This document shows positions 1 to 6,427 of a stretch of 6,427 nt of DNA, piece after piece. Source of the stretch: Porticoccaceae bacterium (GTDB lineage: Bacteria; Pseudomonadota; Gammaproteobacteria; Pseudomonadales; Porticoccaceae); NCBI GenBank assembly GCA_002692165.1, contig NZJL01000083.1, positions 9,409 to 15,835 of the forward strand. The letters are read 5' to 3'. Position 1 is the first letter of the stretch, and every line of letters starts with the position of its first letter. The position numbers were made by a program, and so were the translations under genes. The notes beneath the pieces are model-generated. The model searched no databases. It was not told where the DNA came from and saw only the letters and a list, made by a program, of their open reading frames with translations.

Positions 1-12
1 TCAATAAAAGCT

Positions 13-17
13 AAGGA
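13..17 (+). promoter_or_regulatory. Ribosome binding site of the cfa-like gene
   Basis: An AAGGA Shine-Dalgarno core lies 8 nt before the ATG at 26. This good spacing supports that ATG as the real start. In-frame stop triplets such as TAA at 5-7 and 12-14 could be the end of an upstream gene, but too little sequence is present to tell. Confidence 0.7.
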
Positions 18-25
18 ACATTTAT

Positions 26-1285
26 ATGACGTTGACTGCTCAAAACCAAGGGTCCCGCCGACAAAACTGGATAAACGCGAAAGCGAAAAATGTTTTTCGG
101 CGCCGTCTAGAGAACATAAAGGGCGGTTCGATAACACTTGTTGAGGAAGGAGAAACGACTATTTTTGGACACTCTCCCCCAGACGAGGGAGGTTTAAGCG
201 CAACGGTCTACATTAATAATGGAGATTTCTACTCGAGCGTTGCCTTTGGCGGGAGTTTGGGGGCTGGGGAGGCGTATGTAAGCGGACAATGGCAATGCAA
301 CGATTTAGTGAGTTTGGTCCGTTTAATGATTAGTAATCGTGACGTGCTTGAATCGTTGGATGACAAAGTCTCATCAATGACCCAATGGCGCAGGCGCTTT
401 TTGCATTGGCTTAATCGCAATACGACTTCTCGAAGCCGCAAAAATATCAAGGCACATTATGATCTGGGTAATGAATTTTTCAAATTATTTTTAGACGAAT
501 CAATGACCTACTCCTGTGGTTTCTTTGAAGATGAGAGCTCGACATTAGCTCAAGCGCAAGAAGCGAAATTGAGAATTATTTGCTCAAAACTACAGCTCAA
601 TAAGCATGACCGCATCGTTGAAATAGGGTCTGGTTGGGGTGGCTTTGCGATATATGCAGCAAAAAACTATGGTTGTCATGTCACCACAACGACTATTTCT
701 GACGAACAGTATGCTCATGTGAAGAAACGTATTGTTGAAGAGGAACTAACCAACAATATAGCCTTACTTAAAAGGGATTATAGGGATATGGAAGGTGAGT
801 TTGACAAGCTAGTGTCCGTCGAAATGATTGAGGCAGTTGGGTCGCAATTCCTGGATACCTATTTAAAAAAATGTAGTAGTCTTCTAAAGCCGGATGGAGT
901 TATGCTGCTTCAGGCCATCACCATTCAGGACCAACGATATGATCGGGCGCTGAAATCTGTGGATTTTATACAGAAATATATTTTTCCTGGCGGCTTTATT
1001 CCTAGCGTGACTGCAGTAGTGGAGAGCGCGAGGAGGGTTAGCGACCTGCGATTATTTGACCTCGAGGATATTGGTCCGCATTATGCGAGGACACTTATGC
1101 AATGGAAAAACAGCTTTTTTAACCGGCTTGAAGAGGTTAAGTCGCTGGGTTATGCCGACGAGTTTGTCAGGATGTGGGATTTTTACTTGAGCTACAGCGC
1201 GGGTGGATTTATGGAAAGAGCTTTGAGCGATGCGCATTTTCTTTTCGTTAAACCGGATAACCGGATTGTTTTTCAGAGGTTATAA
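26..1285 (+). CDS. cfa: Cyclopropane-fatty-acyl-phospholipid synthase (SAM-dependent)
   Basis: Cfa-family enzymes transfer a methylene group from S-adenosylmethionine onto the double bond of unsaturated acyl chains in membrane phospholipids, making cyclopropane fatty acids; they act at the inner face of the membrane. The 419-residue protein is complete. Residues 1-140 form the variable N-terminal region. HYDLGNEFF (144-152) and YSCGFF (162-167, with the conserved Cys164) mark the start of the catalytic domain. VEIGSGWGGFA (198-208) is the SAM-binding glycine motif. Glu269 in VEMIEAVG matches the catalytic Glu of E. coli Cfa (Glu239). KYIFPGGFIPSV (317-328) and Tyr353 are also typical. At the position of E. 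coli His266 there is Gln296 (LLQAITI), which I recall from the longer Cfa-like branch. The E. coli enzyme is shorter (382 residues). The exact lipid product, cyclopropane or a related methylated acyl chain, cannot be fixed from sequence. The gene is convergent with bioA and overlaps it by 6 bp. Confidence 0.9.
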   Translation: MTLTAQNQGSRRQNWINAKAKNVFRRRLENIKGGSITLVEEGETTIFGHSPPDEGGLSATVYINNGDFYSSVAFGGSLGAGEAYVSGQWQCNDLVSLVRLMISNRDVLESLDDKVSSMTQWRRRFLHWLNRNTTSRSRKNIKAHYDLGNEFFKLFLDESMTYSCGFFEDESSTLAQAQEAKLRIICSKLQLNKHDRIVEIGSGWGGFAIYAAKNYGCHVTTTTISDEQYAHVKKRIVEEELTNNIALLKRDYRDMEGEFDKLVSVEMIEAVGSQFLDTYLKKCSSLLKPDGVMLLQAITIQDQRYDRALKSVDFIQKYIFPGGFIPSVTAVVESARRVSDLRLFDLEDIGPHYARTLMQWKNSFFNRLEEVKSLGYADEFVRMWDFYLSYSAGGFMERALSDAHFLFVKPDNRIVFQRL

Positions 1286-2569
1286 GTTAGAAAGGACCCG
1301 ATACATTGAATCAACGAGCGTCCCGAGTTGCTCATTGGTGATGATGAAAGGTGGCATTAGGTAGACTAATTTCCCAAACGGTCTGACCCAGATGCCAGTA
1401 TCTACAAATTGCTTTTGAATCGTCCGCATATCCACCGGCTTATGTAACTCTACGACGCCAATAGCACCCAAGCATCTGACTTCAGCAACAGTGCTCATTG
1501 CTGCAAAGGGCTCTAGTCTCATTTGGAACTGATCCTGGATTCGATCAATGTTTGCCTTCCAGTCTTGTTTCATCAATAAATCGATGCTTGTATTGGCGAC
1601 CGCGCATGCAAGCGGATTGCCCATAAATGTGGGACCATGCATAAAACATCCTGCCTCTCCCTTGCATATGCCATCACTCACCTTTTCAGAACAAAGGGTA
1701 GCCGCAAGGGTCATATAACCGCCAGTAAGTGCCTTTCCAAGACACATAATATCGGGAGCAATATTTGCCCAATTGCACGCAAACAACTCACCAGTTCGGC
1801 CGAAACCGGTTGCAATTTCGTCTGCTATCAAGAGAACGTCATACTGGTCGCATAGCTCTCTCACCCTGATCAAATATTGGGGTGAGTAGAAATGCATCCC
1901 CCCGGCACCTTGAACAATTGGTTCAAGTATCACAGCGGCGATCTCCGCACTATGTGCTTCAAGTATTTTCTTGAAATCGGTTATGTCCTCTTCAACCCAC
2001 TTCTCTTTAAACTTGGTGCGAGGTGTCGGTGCGAAGAACTGTTGTGTCAGTACCTCTTTAAAAATATGATGCATTCCGGTTAAGGGATCACAAACTGACA
2101 TCGCCGCAAATGTGTCCCCATGATACCCAGACTGGATGGTCAAAAGCCGAGATTTACGGCTCATACCCAGGGAAATCCAGTACTGACAGGCCATCTTAAT
2201 CGCGACTTCCACGCTCACGGATCCCGAATCACTCAAAAAAACTTTGTTTAAACCGGGCGGAGAGATGGAGGCTAATTTCTCGCACAGAACGACAGCTGGT
2301 TTATGTGTAATGCCTCCAAACATCACATGACTCATCAGGTCAATCTGTCCCTTTGCAGCTGCATTTAATGCTGGATGGTTGTAGCCATGAATTGCGCACC
2401 ACCAGGACGACATGCCATCAATCAATGATCGACCGTCAGACAAGCGAAGGTATACACCATCCGCGGAGGTAACTTCATAAGAGGGTATGGGGTCAGTTAA
2501 TGATGAATAAGGATGCCAGACGTATTGCTTGTCTAGTTCTGAAATGGATGAGTGCGGATGATTAATCAC
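1280..2569 (-). CDS. bioA: Adenosylmethionine-8-amino-7-oxononanoate aminotransferase (DAPA synthase)
   Basis: This PLP enzyme of biotin synthesis transfers an amino group from S-adenosylmethionine to 7-keto-8-aminopelargonate, giving 7,8-diaminopelargonate in the cytoplasm. The 429-residue length equals that of E. coli BioA, and the sequence is colinear with it throughout. Visible key residues are Tyr21 in WHPYSS, Trp56-Trp57 in DGMSSWW, Tyr149 in GYHGD, Asp250 in IADEIATGFGRTG (PLP pyridine contact), the Schiff-base Lys279 in CLGKALTGG, HGPTFMGNPLA (311-321), and Arg396 in WVRPFGK. The start is GTG (complement of 2567-2569). The next in-frame ATG is codon 53, inside the conserved core, so GTG is the only sensible start. 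No clear Shine-Dalgarno sequence precedes it. Its TAA stop (complement of 1280-1282) lies within the penultimate codon of cfa. No other biotin gene is adjacent; the divergent neighbour is the dead ttcA rather than bioB. Confidence 0.96.
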   Translation of the reverse strand: MINHPHSSISELDKQYVWHPYSSLTDPIPSYEVTSADGVYLRLSDGRSLIDGMSSWWCAIHGYNHPALNAAAKGQIDLMSHVMFGGITHKPAVVLCEKLASISPPGLNKVFLSDSGSVSVEVAIKMACQYWISLGMSRKSRLLTIQSGYHGDTFAAMSVCDPLTGMHHIFKEVLTQQFFAPTPRTKFKEKWVEEDITDFKKILEAHSAEIAAVILEPIVQGAGGMHFYSPQYLIRVRELCDQYDVLLIADEIATGFGRTGELFACNWANIAPDIMCLGKALTGGYMTLAATLCSEKVSDGICKGEAGCFMHGPTFMGNPLACAVANTSIDLLMKQDWKANIDRIQDQFQMRLEPFAAMSTVAEVRCLGAIGVVELHKPVDMRTIQKQFVDTGIWVRPFGKLVYLMPPFIITNEQLGTLVDSMYRVLSNL

Positions 2570-2628
2570 TATGATTTTTAACCAATTAATAGGCTGTCTC
2601 GTATACTATCAGAAATCGGATAGAGAAG

Positions 2629-2659
2629 TTATAAACGCTGGGGATCAAAGGTTTTACAA
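2629..2659 (-). promoter_or_regulatory. Candidate bioA promoter with BirA-operator-like dyad
   Basis: Read on the minus strand, this stretch starts with TTGTAAAAC (complement of 2651-2659) and ends with CGTTTATAA (complement of 2629-2637), with 13 nt between. The known gammaproteobacterial BirA (biotin repressor) operator is TTGTAAACC, about 14-16 nt, then GGTTTACAA. The left arm matches 8 of 9 and the right arm 7 of 9, but the spacing is a little short. The same bases can be read as a sigma70 promoter, TTGTAA-18 bp-TTTATA, which would start transcription about 50 nt before the bioA GTG. Overlap of operator and promoter is what biotin repression would require. This is a by-eye match in AT-rich DNA, and birA is not in the window. 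Confidence 0.33.
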
Positions 2660-2724
2660 AGCATCTTTTTTTCACTTTTGTTCGCCAGAAAACAAGAAAT
2701 TTTTCATTGATCGACGAGTGGTTT

Positions 2725-2742
2725 TAAGTCAGAGTAGACTTA
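2725..2742. repeat. Perfect inverted repeat TAAGTC-N6-GACTTA
   Basis: Two perfect 6-bp arms (2725-2730 and 2737-2742) are separated by AGAGTA. As RNA the stem could extend outward to 2721 and 2746 with U-A and G-U pairs. It sits about 30 bp before the probable original start of the ttcA pseudogene and about 155 bp upstream of bioA. It could be a dimeric regulator site or a weak AT-rich hairpin. There is no following T-run, so it is not a good intrinsic terminator. Function unknown. Confidence 0.4.
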
Positions 2743-2773
2743 GAATAAGGAAAAATTCTAAATTCACATATTG

Positions 2774-3591
2774 ATGATCTCGAGAAAAGCGCAACCTGAA
2801 ATGAATTAGCTGCAGAAAAAAATGCGCCGAAATGTGGATGAGGCGACCAATGACTATCGAACGATCTATCCTGGGGATCGAGTAATGGCATGTTTATCGG
2901 GCGGAAAGGATTCTTTTGGGATGTTGGAAATGCCATTGGGACTTCAGTGGCAAGCTCCTATCAATTTTGCTTTGGTTGCACTAAACTTGGGTCAAAAGCA
3001 ACCCGATTTTCCGGGTGATATTTTGCCTCGTCAGCAGCAGCAAAGAGTGCAACATCATATTATCGAAAAAGACACATATATTTTGTTAAAACTTAAATAG
3101 CCGAAACAGAGCATATTGTGGACTTTGTTCTTGCTTGCGTCGGAGAAACTTTTTATAGCCTCGCAAAAAAAATAGGGCCGACCAAATCACGCTGGGCCAC
3201 CATCGTGATGACGTTGTAGAAGTACTTTTTTTAAATTTTATAAAGGAGAACTGAAGGTTACTCGACCCAAATTTCTCTCAGATGATGACTGCGAGTGGTT
3301 ATCAGGACGCTTCCCTGTTGTCATGAAGCGGACCTGCAGGCTCTGACTGATCCAAGACAATATTCGATTCCTCATAATCTTTGTTGATCTCAGGCGGGTT
3401 TAAAACGCCAATTCGTTAAGGAAATCATGGAGTCATTGGAAAAAGAGCAACCTACGCGCACAGCGACAATTTTTGAAGCAATCAAGAATGTGGCACCCTC
3501 GCAGCTTGTGGCTCCGGAACTTTTCGGTTTTCAGGATTTGGCAGGTCCTTTTGTAGAACCTTTAGTAAAGAACCTACGACGAATCTTGTGA
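2774..3591 (+). pseudogene. ttcA: Decayed tRNA 2-thiocytidine(32) synthetase
   Basis: TtcA is an iron-sulfur, ATP-dependent enzyme that thiolates cytidine 32 of certain tRNAs. Nearly the whole protein can be followed, in changing frames. From 2774 or 2801 the text leads into LQKKMRRNVDEA, but the expected Lys codon before it is TAG (2807-2809). The PP-loop SGGKDS is intact in the open stretch 2822-3100, followed by APINF, LGQKQPDFPG and HHIIEKDTY. After the stop at 3098, CGLCSCLRRR (about 3117-3146) keeps the first CxxC pair. Frame changes then give FYSLAKKIGPTK (3151-3186), ITLGHHRDDVVEVLFLNF (3186-3239), KGELK with RPKFLSDD (3242-3286), and RVVIRTLPCCHEADLQAL (from 3292). The second CxxC reads PHNLC with His for the first Cys, then TGA (3385-3387) where Gly is expected. 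The tail from 3388 to TGA at 3589-3591 still matches (NVAPSQL). Two internal stops and at least five frame changes make function implausible. The left limit is uncertain. Confidence 0.93.
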
Positions 3592-3622
3592 TTAACTTGC
3601 GAGACACTTAACGCCTTATAAT

Positions 3623-5350
3623 CTACATGGCGGACATGACTTCGATGCCCAAAAGATCTAGGCCAGAGGCAAGTCTGTTCGCAGTTAATTTTGCAAGTTC
3701 AAGACGACTATTTTTTTTCGCCGTCGAAATATCTTGCCTCAGGATCGGACATTGTTCATAGAATGACATAAACACGCTAGCCAATTCATATAGGTAATTG
3801 CAAAGAACGTGCGGGTAACAGTCTACGCTCACTTGCTCTATTATTTCTTCAAATTGTAAAAGCTTCAAAGCAAGTTTTTTTTCCGTTGCCTCAGTAATAA
3901 TTATGACCGAAGAATGATCCTCCAGATCGAGATCAGCACGTTTAAAGATGCTGTTTATACGAGTATATGCGTATTGTAAGTAGGGTGCTGTGTTGCCATC
4001 AAACGAAATCATTCCGTCCCAATCGAAGATGTAATCATGCGTGCGAGTCTTGCTTAGGTCAGCATATTTAATCGCACCAATAGCCACCTTTTGGGCTATT
4101 GCTTTAACGCGCGGTTCTGACAGACTTAAGTTTTTGGATTTGACCAGCTTTTCCGCCCGTGCTATCGCTTCATCAATCAAGCGAGCAAGTTTAATCGTTC
4201 CTCCGGTTCGGGTTTTAAAGGGTTTTCCATCTTGTCCCATCATTGTTCCAAAAGCGTGGTGCTCCAAACTAACATCTGGAGGAACAAGCTCGGCAAGACG
4301 CCCTGCATGAAACACTTGTTGCATATGCAAAGATTGACGAGCGTCAATGAAGTATAAAATTCGGTTGGCTTTTAAATCTTTTGAGCGATATTGCAGGGCA
4401 GCCAAGTCCGTCGTGGCATACAGAAAGCCACCGTCTGATTTGCGGATGATCATGGCAGAGGGCTCACCCTTTTTATTTGCTAGCGCGTCTATAAATATTA
4501 CTTTGGCGCCTTGATCATCCTTCGCTATATCCAGTCGCATTAGCTTTTCCACGATTGGCTCAAGTTGATCATTGTAGGCACTTTCTGGTTTAACATCTTT
4601 CAAAGTCAGGCTAACGTTCAACTGTTTATAGATTTCAAGATTATGGGCGATGGATACATCAATAAATTGTTTCCAAAGCCTCCGTGAATGCGGGTCGCCT
4701 GATTGAAGTCTGACAACAAAAGTACGAGCATGATCGGCAAATTCCGGGTCTTCATCGAAATGTTTTTTTGCCTTCTGGTAGAAAGACTCTAGATCCGTAA
4801 GTGCGAGTTCCGCTTTTTCACCTGCACCCAAATGACTCTCAAGCTCTGCCACCAGCATGCCAAATTGCGTACCCCAGTCGCCCATATGGTTTTGCCTTAT
4901 CACGGTATTGCCCCGATATTCTAAAACGCGTGCTATGCAATCCCCGATGATTGTTGACCGAAGGTGTCCGACGTGCATTTCTTTCGCAAGGTTAGGAGCC
5001 GAGTAGTCAATCACAACTGTTTCGTTATCTTGCTGCCTCAAAGTTTCAGTTTCATCATGATTAAGTAATTCATCTAGAAAATTGGTATCGATTTCTATAT
5101 TGATAAATCCCGGCCCAGCAATGTCTGTTTTACAAGCAATACCTGCTAAGTCAGCCTTATCTAAAATGCTTTTAGCCAACTGATGCGGATTTTTTCCCAG
5201 TAGCTTTGCGGCAGCCATAACGCCGTTAGCCTGATAGTCACCGAATTTGGGGTTTGTACTTGGTTTGAGCACAGGAGAGCAATCTGTGGGTAAATCCAAA
5301 GATCGCATAGCTTCTCCAAGCCGACTTTCAAGGATTGAGCTGATTGTCAT
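3623..5350 (-). CDS. argS: Arginyl-tRNA synthetase
   Basis: Class I aminoacyl-tRNA synthetase that charges tRNA-Arg with arginine in the cytoplasm, using ATP; normally essential. With the chosen start the protein has 575 residues, close to 577 in E. coli. Residues 36-42 (FGDYQAN) belong to the N-terminal tRNA-recognition domain. [20 protein letters not shown] (117-136) contains the HIGH-type signature [13 protein letters not shown] (157-165), the KMSKS-equivalent region [14 protein letters not shown] (372-385), [17 protein letters not shown] (429-445) and [12 protein letters not shown] follow. A C-terminal alpha-helical DALR anticodon-binding domain ends in [12 protein letters not shown]. The frame is open upstream to a GTG at 5377, but the ATG at 5350 aligns with the E. 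coli N-terminus ([15 protein letters not shown]) and a promoter-like TACAAT lies at 5380-5385, so the short form is preferred. The stop is TAG, 31 bp from the convergent ttcA remnant. No priA or SPOR gene is beside it. Confidence 0.97.
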   Translation of the reverse strand: MTISSILESRLGEAMRSLDLPTDCSPVLKPSTNPKFGDYQANGVMAAAKLLGKNPHQLAKSILDKADLAGIACKTDIAGPGFINIEIDTNFLDELLNHDETETLRQQDNETVVIDYSAPNLAKEMHVGHLRSTIIGDCIARVLEYRGNTVIRQNHMGDWGTQFGMLVAELESHLGAGEKAELALTDLESFYQKAKKHFDEDPEFADHARTFVVRLQSGDPHSRRLWKQFIDVSIAHNLEIYKQLNVSLTLKDVKPESAYNDQLEPIVEKLMRLDIAKDDQGAKVIFIDALANKKGEPSAMIIRKSDGGFLYATTDLAALQYRSKDLKANRILYFIDARQSLHMQQVFHAGRLAELVPPDVSLEHHAFGTMMGQDGKPFKTRTGGTIKLARLIDEAIARAEKLVKSKNLSLSEPRVKAIAQKVAIGAIKYADLSKTRTHDYIFDWDGMISFDGNTAPYLQYAYTRINSIFKRADLDLEDHSSVIIITEATEKKLALKLLQFEEIIEQVSVDCYPHVLCNYLYELASVFMSFYEQCPILRQDISTAKKNSRLELAKLTANRLASGLDLLGIEVMSAM

Positions 5351-5379
5351 CGTTTTCTCATTTGCGTAAAGGAGCACCG

Positions 5380-5407
5380 ATTGTAGTTTTAGCCACTCTC
5401 AAAGCAA
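5380..5407 (-). promoter_or_regulatory. Candidate argS promoter
   Basis: On the minus strand TTGCTT (complement of 5402-5407) is followed after 16 bp by TACAAT (complement of 5380-5385), a near-consensus -10 box with a weak -35. Transcription would begin near 5373, giving a leader of about 20 nt before the ATG at 5350. That would place the upstream GTG at 5377 outside the transcript. Confidence 0.35.
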
Positions 5408-5415
5408 AGCTAAAA
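5387..5415. repeat. Inverted repeat TTTTAGC / GCTAAAA around the argS promoter
   Basis: Perfect 7-bp arms at 5387-5393 and 5409-5415 are separated by 15 bp. They cover the spacer and -35 part of the candidate argS promoter. The AT-rich arms make chance occurrence quite possible. A regulator site is one reading; no known operator was recognised. Confidence 0.25.
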
Positions 5416-5454
5416 ATTTAAACTACCCGCTTTTGGATTTAATTTGGACTGGAT

Positions 5455-5484
5455 TTGCACCTTCGAAGCCCTTCTTGGTATCAT
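5455..5484 (+). promoter_or_regulatory. Candidate promoter of the oad genes
   Basis: TTGCAC (5455-5460) and TATCAT (5479-5484) are separated by 18 bp and resemble a sigma70 promoter reading toward oadG, with a leader of about 75 nt. It lies in the 215-bp spacer between the divergent argS and oadG starts. The evidence is by eye only. Confidence 0.3.
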
Positions 5485-5565
5485 CGTTTTCGCCGTTTTT
5501 CCGATTCATGTAGTTTACTTCAAGCCAAATAGGCCACCACTTGTTGAATCTCAGCGAGACATGCA

Positions 5566-5814
5566 ATGCACATAACGCTTGTTGAACAAGGCCTGCAACT
5601 AATGGTTGTCGGTCTGGGTACCGTGTTTCTTTTTTTATCAATTTTAGTCTTGATGACTTCATTAATGTCATCAGCCGTTGCGAATTGGGTACTATCGTTG
5701 GATCCTCCGCATGAGTTGGCAGATAATCCAAAGCGTCAAAAAAATTCCTCTGTAGAACCAAGAACAGTTCGCATCATTCAGGCCGCATTAGACCGATACT
5801 TTGACGACAAGTAA
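5566..5814 (+). CDS. oadG: Oxaloacetate decarboxylase gamma chain (sodium pump subunit)
   Basis: OadG is the small membrane subunit that anchors the alpha subunit to the beta subunit in the sodium-translocating oxaloacetate decarboxylase of the inner membrane. This protein has 82 residues, a usual family length. Residues about 10-34 form a single hydrophobic membrane helix (GLQLMVVGLGTVFLFLSILVL), preceded by a short N-terminus starting MHITLVEQ. The cytoplasmic part is polar and proline-containing, and ends in a short helix-like stretch, VRIIQAALDRYFDDK. In the Klebsiella protein, histidines near the C-terminus help bind zinc; none is present here, where the only later His is His49. Identification rests on the family-like N-terminus, the single membrane segment and the position directly before oadA. 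The Shine-Dalgarno signal is weak (GCGAG upstream). A competing ATG at 5561 is in another frame and stops at once. Confidence 0.88.
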   Translation: MHITLVEQGLQLMVVGLGTVFLFLSILVLMTSLMSSAVANWVLSLDPPHELADNPKRQKNSSVEPRTVRIIQAALDRYFDDK

Positions 5815-5845
5815 GTCAGAGAACCCAATCCTTAGCCGAGAAATA

Positions 5846-5851
5846 AAGGAG
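5846..5851 (+). promoter_or_regulatory. Ribosome binding site of oadA
   Basis: A strong AAGGAG core lies 5 nt before the ATG at 5857 and fixes the oadA start. The 42-bp oadG-oadA spacer shows no terminator, in keeping with joint transcription. Confidence 0.75.
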
Positions 5852-5856
5852 CTTTT

Positions 5857-6427
5857 ATGTCTGAAAATACCGCGCCATTAGGAATTACTGAAGTGGTACT
5901 CAGAGACGCTCATCAGTCGCTTTTTGCAACCCGTATGCGTATCGATGACATGTTACCCATTGCCGAGAAGCTTGATGAGATTGGCTATTGGTCCATGGAA
6001 TCTTGGGGCGGTGCTACTTTCGACGCTTGTATTCGTTTCTTAGGCGAGGATCCTTGGGATCGCATCCGCGAAATAAAAAAAGCAATGCCTAACACGCCTC
6101 AGCAGATGTTGTTCCGGGGTCAAAATATCTTGGGCTATAGGCACTACGCAGATGATGTGGTGGCAAAATTCGTGGAGCGTGCGGCATACAATGGCATCGA
6201 TGTTTTTCGGGTTTTTGATGCGATGAATGATTTGAGAAATCTAGAAACGGCCTTGCGAGCGATAAAGCGAGTAGGAAAGCATGCACAAGGAACATTGTCT
6301 TTTACAGTGAGCCCCATTCACACACTAGATACATGGGTTGATTTGGCGCGCCGGATTGAAGATGCTGGTGCTGATTCAATCTGCATTAAAGATATGGCGG
6401 GCCTGTTGACGCCTTACTTTGGCTTTG
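5857..6427 (+). CDS. oadA: Oxaloacetate decarboxylase alpha chain, N-terminal part (runs off the window)
   Basis: OadA carries the carboxyltransferase activity that moves CO2 from oxaloacetate to biotin, releasing pyruvate; the membrane subunits then decarboxylate carboxybiotin and pump sodium out. Only the first 190 residues are present, all from the TIM-barrel carboxyltransferase domain. [13 protein letters not shown] (15-27) holds the metal-ligand Asp17. ESWGGATFD (48-56), FRGQN (86-90) and FRVFDAMND (117-125) follow, then CIKDMAGLL (176-184) with Lys178, the position of the carbamylated metal-ligand lysine in homologues. The second pair of metal-binding histidines and the C-terminal biotinyl domain would lie beyond the right edge. 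A closely related N-terminus occurs in pyruvate carboxylase subunit B and transcarboxylase 5S, but the preceding oadG favours oxaloacetate decarboxylase. An oadB gene is expected downstream. Confidence 0.94.
   Translation, partial: MSENTAPLGITEVVLRDAHQSLFATRMRIDDMLPIAEKLDEIGYWSMESWGGATFDACIRFLGEDPWDRIREIKKAMPNTPQQMLFRGQNILGYRHYADDVVAKFVERAAYNGIDVFRVFDAMNDLRNLETALRAIKRVGKHAQGTLSFTVSPIHTLDTWVDLARRIEDAGADSICIKDMAGLLTPYFGF

Noticed and set aside
2571..2774. 67-codon open frame on the + strand between bioA and ttcA
   Set aside because: It lacks a ribosome binding site, resembles no family I know, and covers the spacer where the bioA promoter must lie.
2822..3100. Open frame of 92 codons that could be annotated as a small PP-loop ATPase
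   Set aside because: It is only the N-terminal fragment of the broken ttcA; the rest of the protein continues downstream in other frames.
3592..3622. Possible terminator between the ttcA remnant and argS
   Set aside because: The 31 bp contain no stem of useful length and no T-run.
4041..4310. 89-codon plus-strand open frame within argS
   Set aside because: It lies wholly opposite a well conserved part of argS and has no independent support.
5485..5500. Short direct repeat CGTTTT / CGTTTTT
   Set aside because: Only two short copies in AT-rich DNA, easily due to chance.
5423..5761. 112-codon minus-strand open frame over oadG and the spacer
   Set aside because: It is mostly antisense to oadG, has no recognisable domain, and its lysine-rich end falls in the promoter region.
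6089..6295. 68-codon minus-strand open frame within oadA
   Set aside because: It is antisense to conserved carboxyltransferase sequence, with a composition typical of a shadow frame.

Overview
The window looks like ordinary chromosome of a gammaproteobacterium. Every recognisable protein (a Cfa-type methyltransferase, BioA, TtcA, ArgS, OadG and OadA) resembles the gammaproteobacterial form of its family as I recall it. I cannot place it more finely from sequence alone. I see no insertion sequence, integrase, CRISPR array, tRNA, rRNA or phage gene. I did not find a previously undescribed system.

Layout from left to right: (1) 26-1285 (+), a complete cyclopropane-fatty-acyl-phospholipid synthase-like gene. 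(2) 1280-2569 (-), bioA of the biotin pathway, convergent with cfa and overlapping its 3' end by 6 bp. (3) 2570-2773, an AT-rich spacer holding a candidate bioA promoter with a BirA-operator-like dyad, and a separate perfect 6+6 inverted repeat. (4) 2774-3591 (+), a decayed ttcA gene for tRNA 2-thiocytidine synthetase. It is recognisable almost end to end but broken by two in-frame stops and several frameshifts. (5) 3623-5350 (-), argS for arginyl-tRNA synthetase. Its best start is an internal ATG 27 bp inside the longest open frame. (6) 5351-5565, a divergent control region with candidate promoters for argS and for the oad genes. (7) 5566-5814 (+), oadG, followed by 5857 to the window end (+), oadA. 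These encode the gamma and the start of the alpha subunit of a sodium-pumping oxaloacetate decarboxylase; oadB would be expected beyond the right edge.

The genes do not form one functional unit. They are separate housekeeping functions: membrane lipid modification, biotin synthesis, tRNA modification (lost here), tRNA charging, and oxaloacetate decarboxylation coupled to sodium export. One real link is that BioA makes a biotin precursor and the oxaloacetate decarboxylase is biotin-dependent through the C-terminal part of OadA, which lies outside the window. The most notable observation is the ttcA pseudogene, which suggests recent loss of the s2C32 tRNA modification unless another copy exists.
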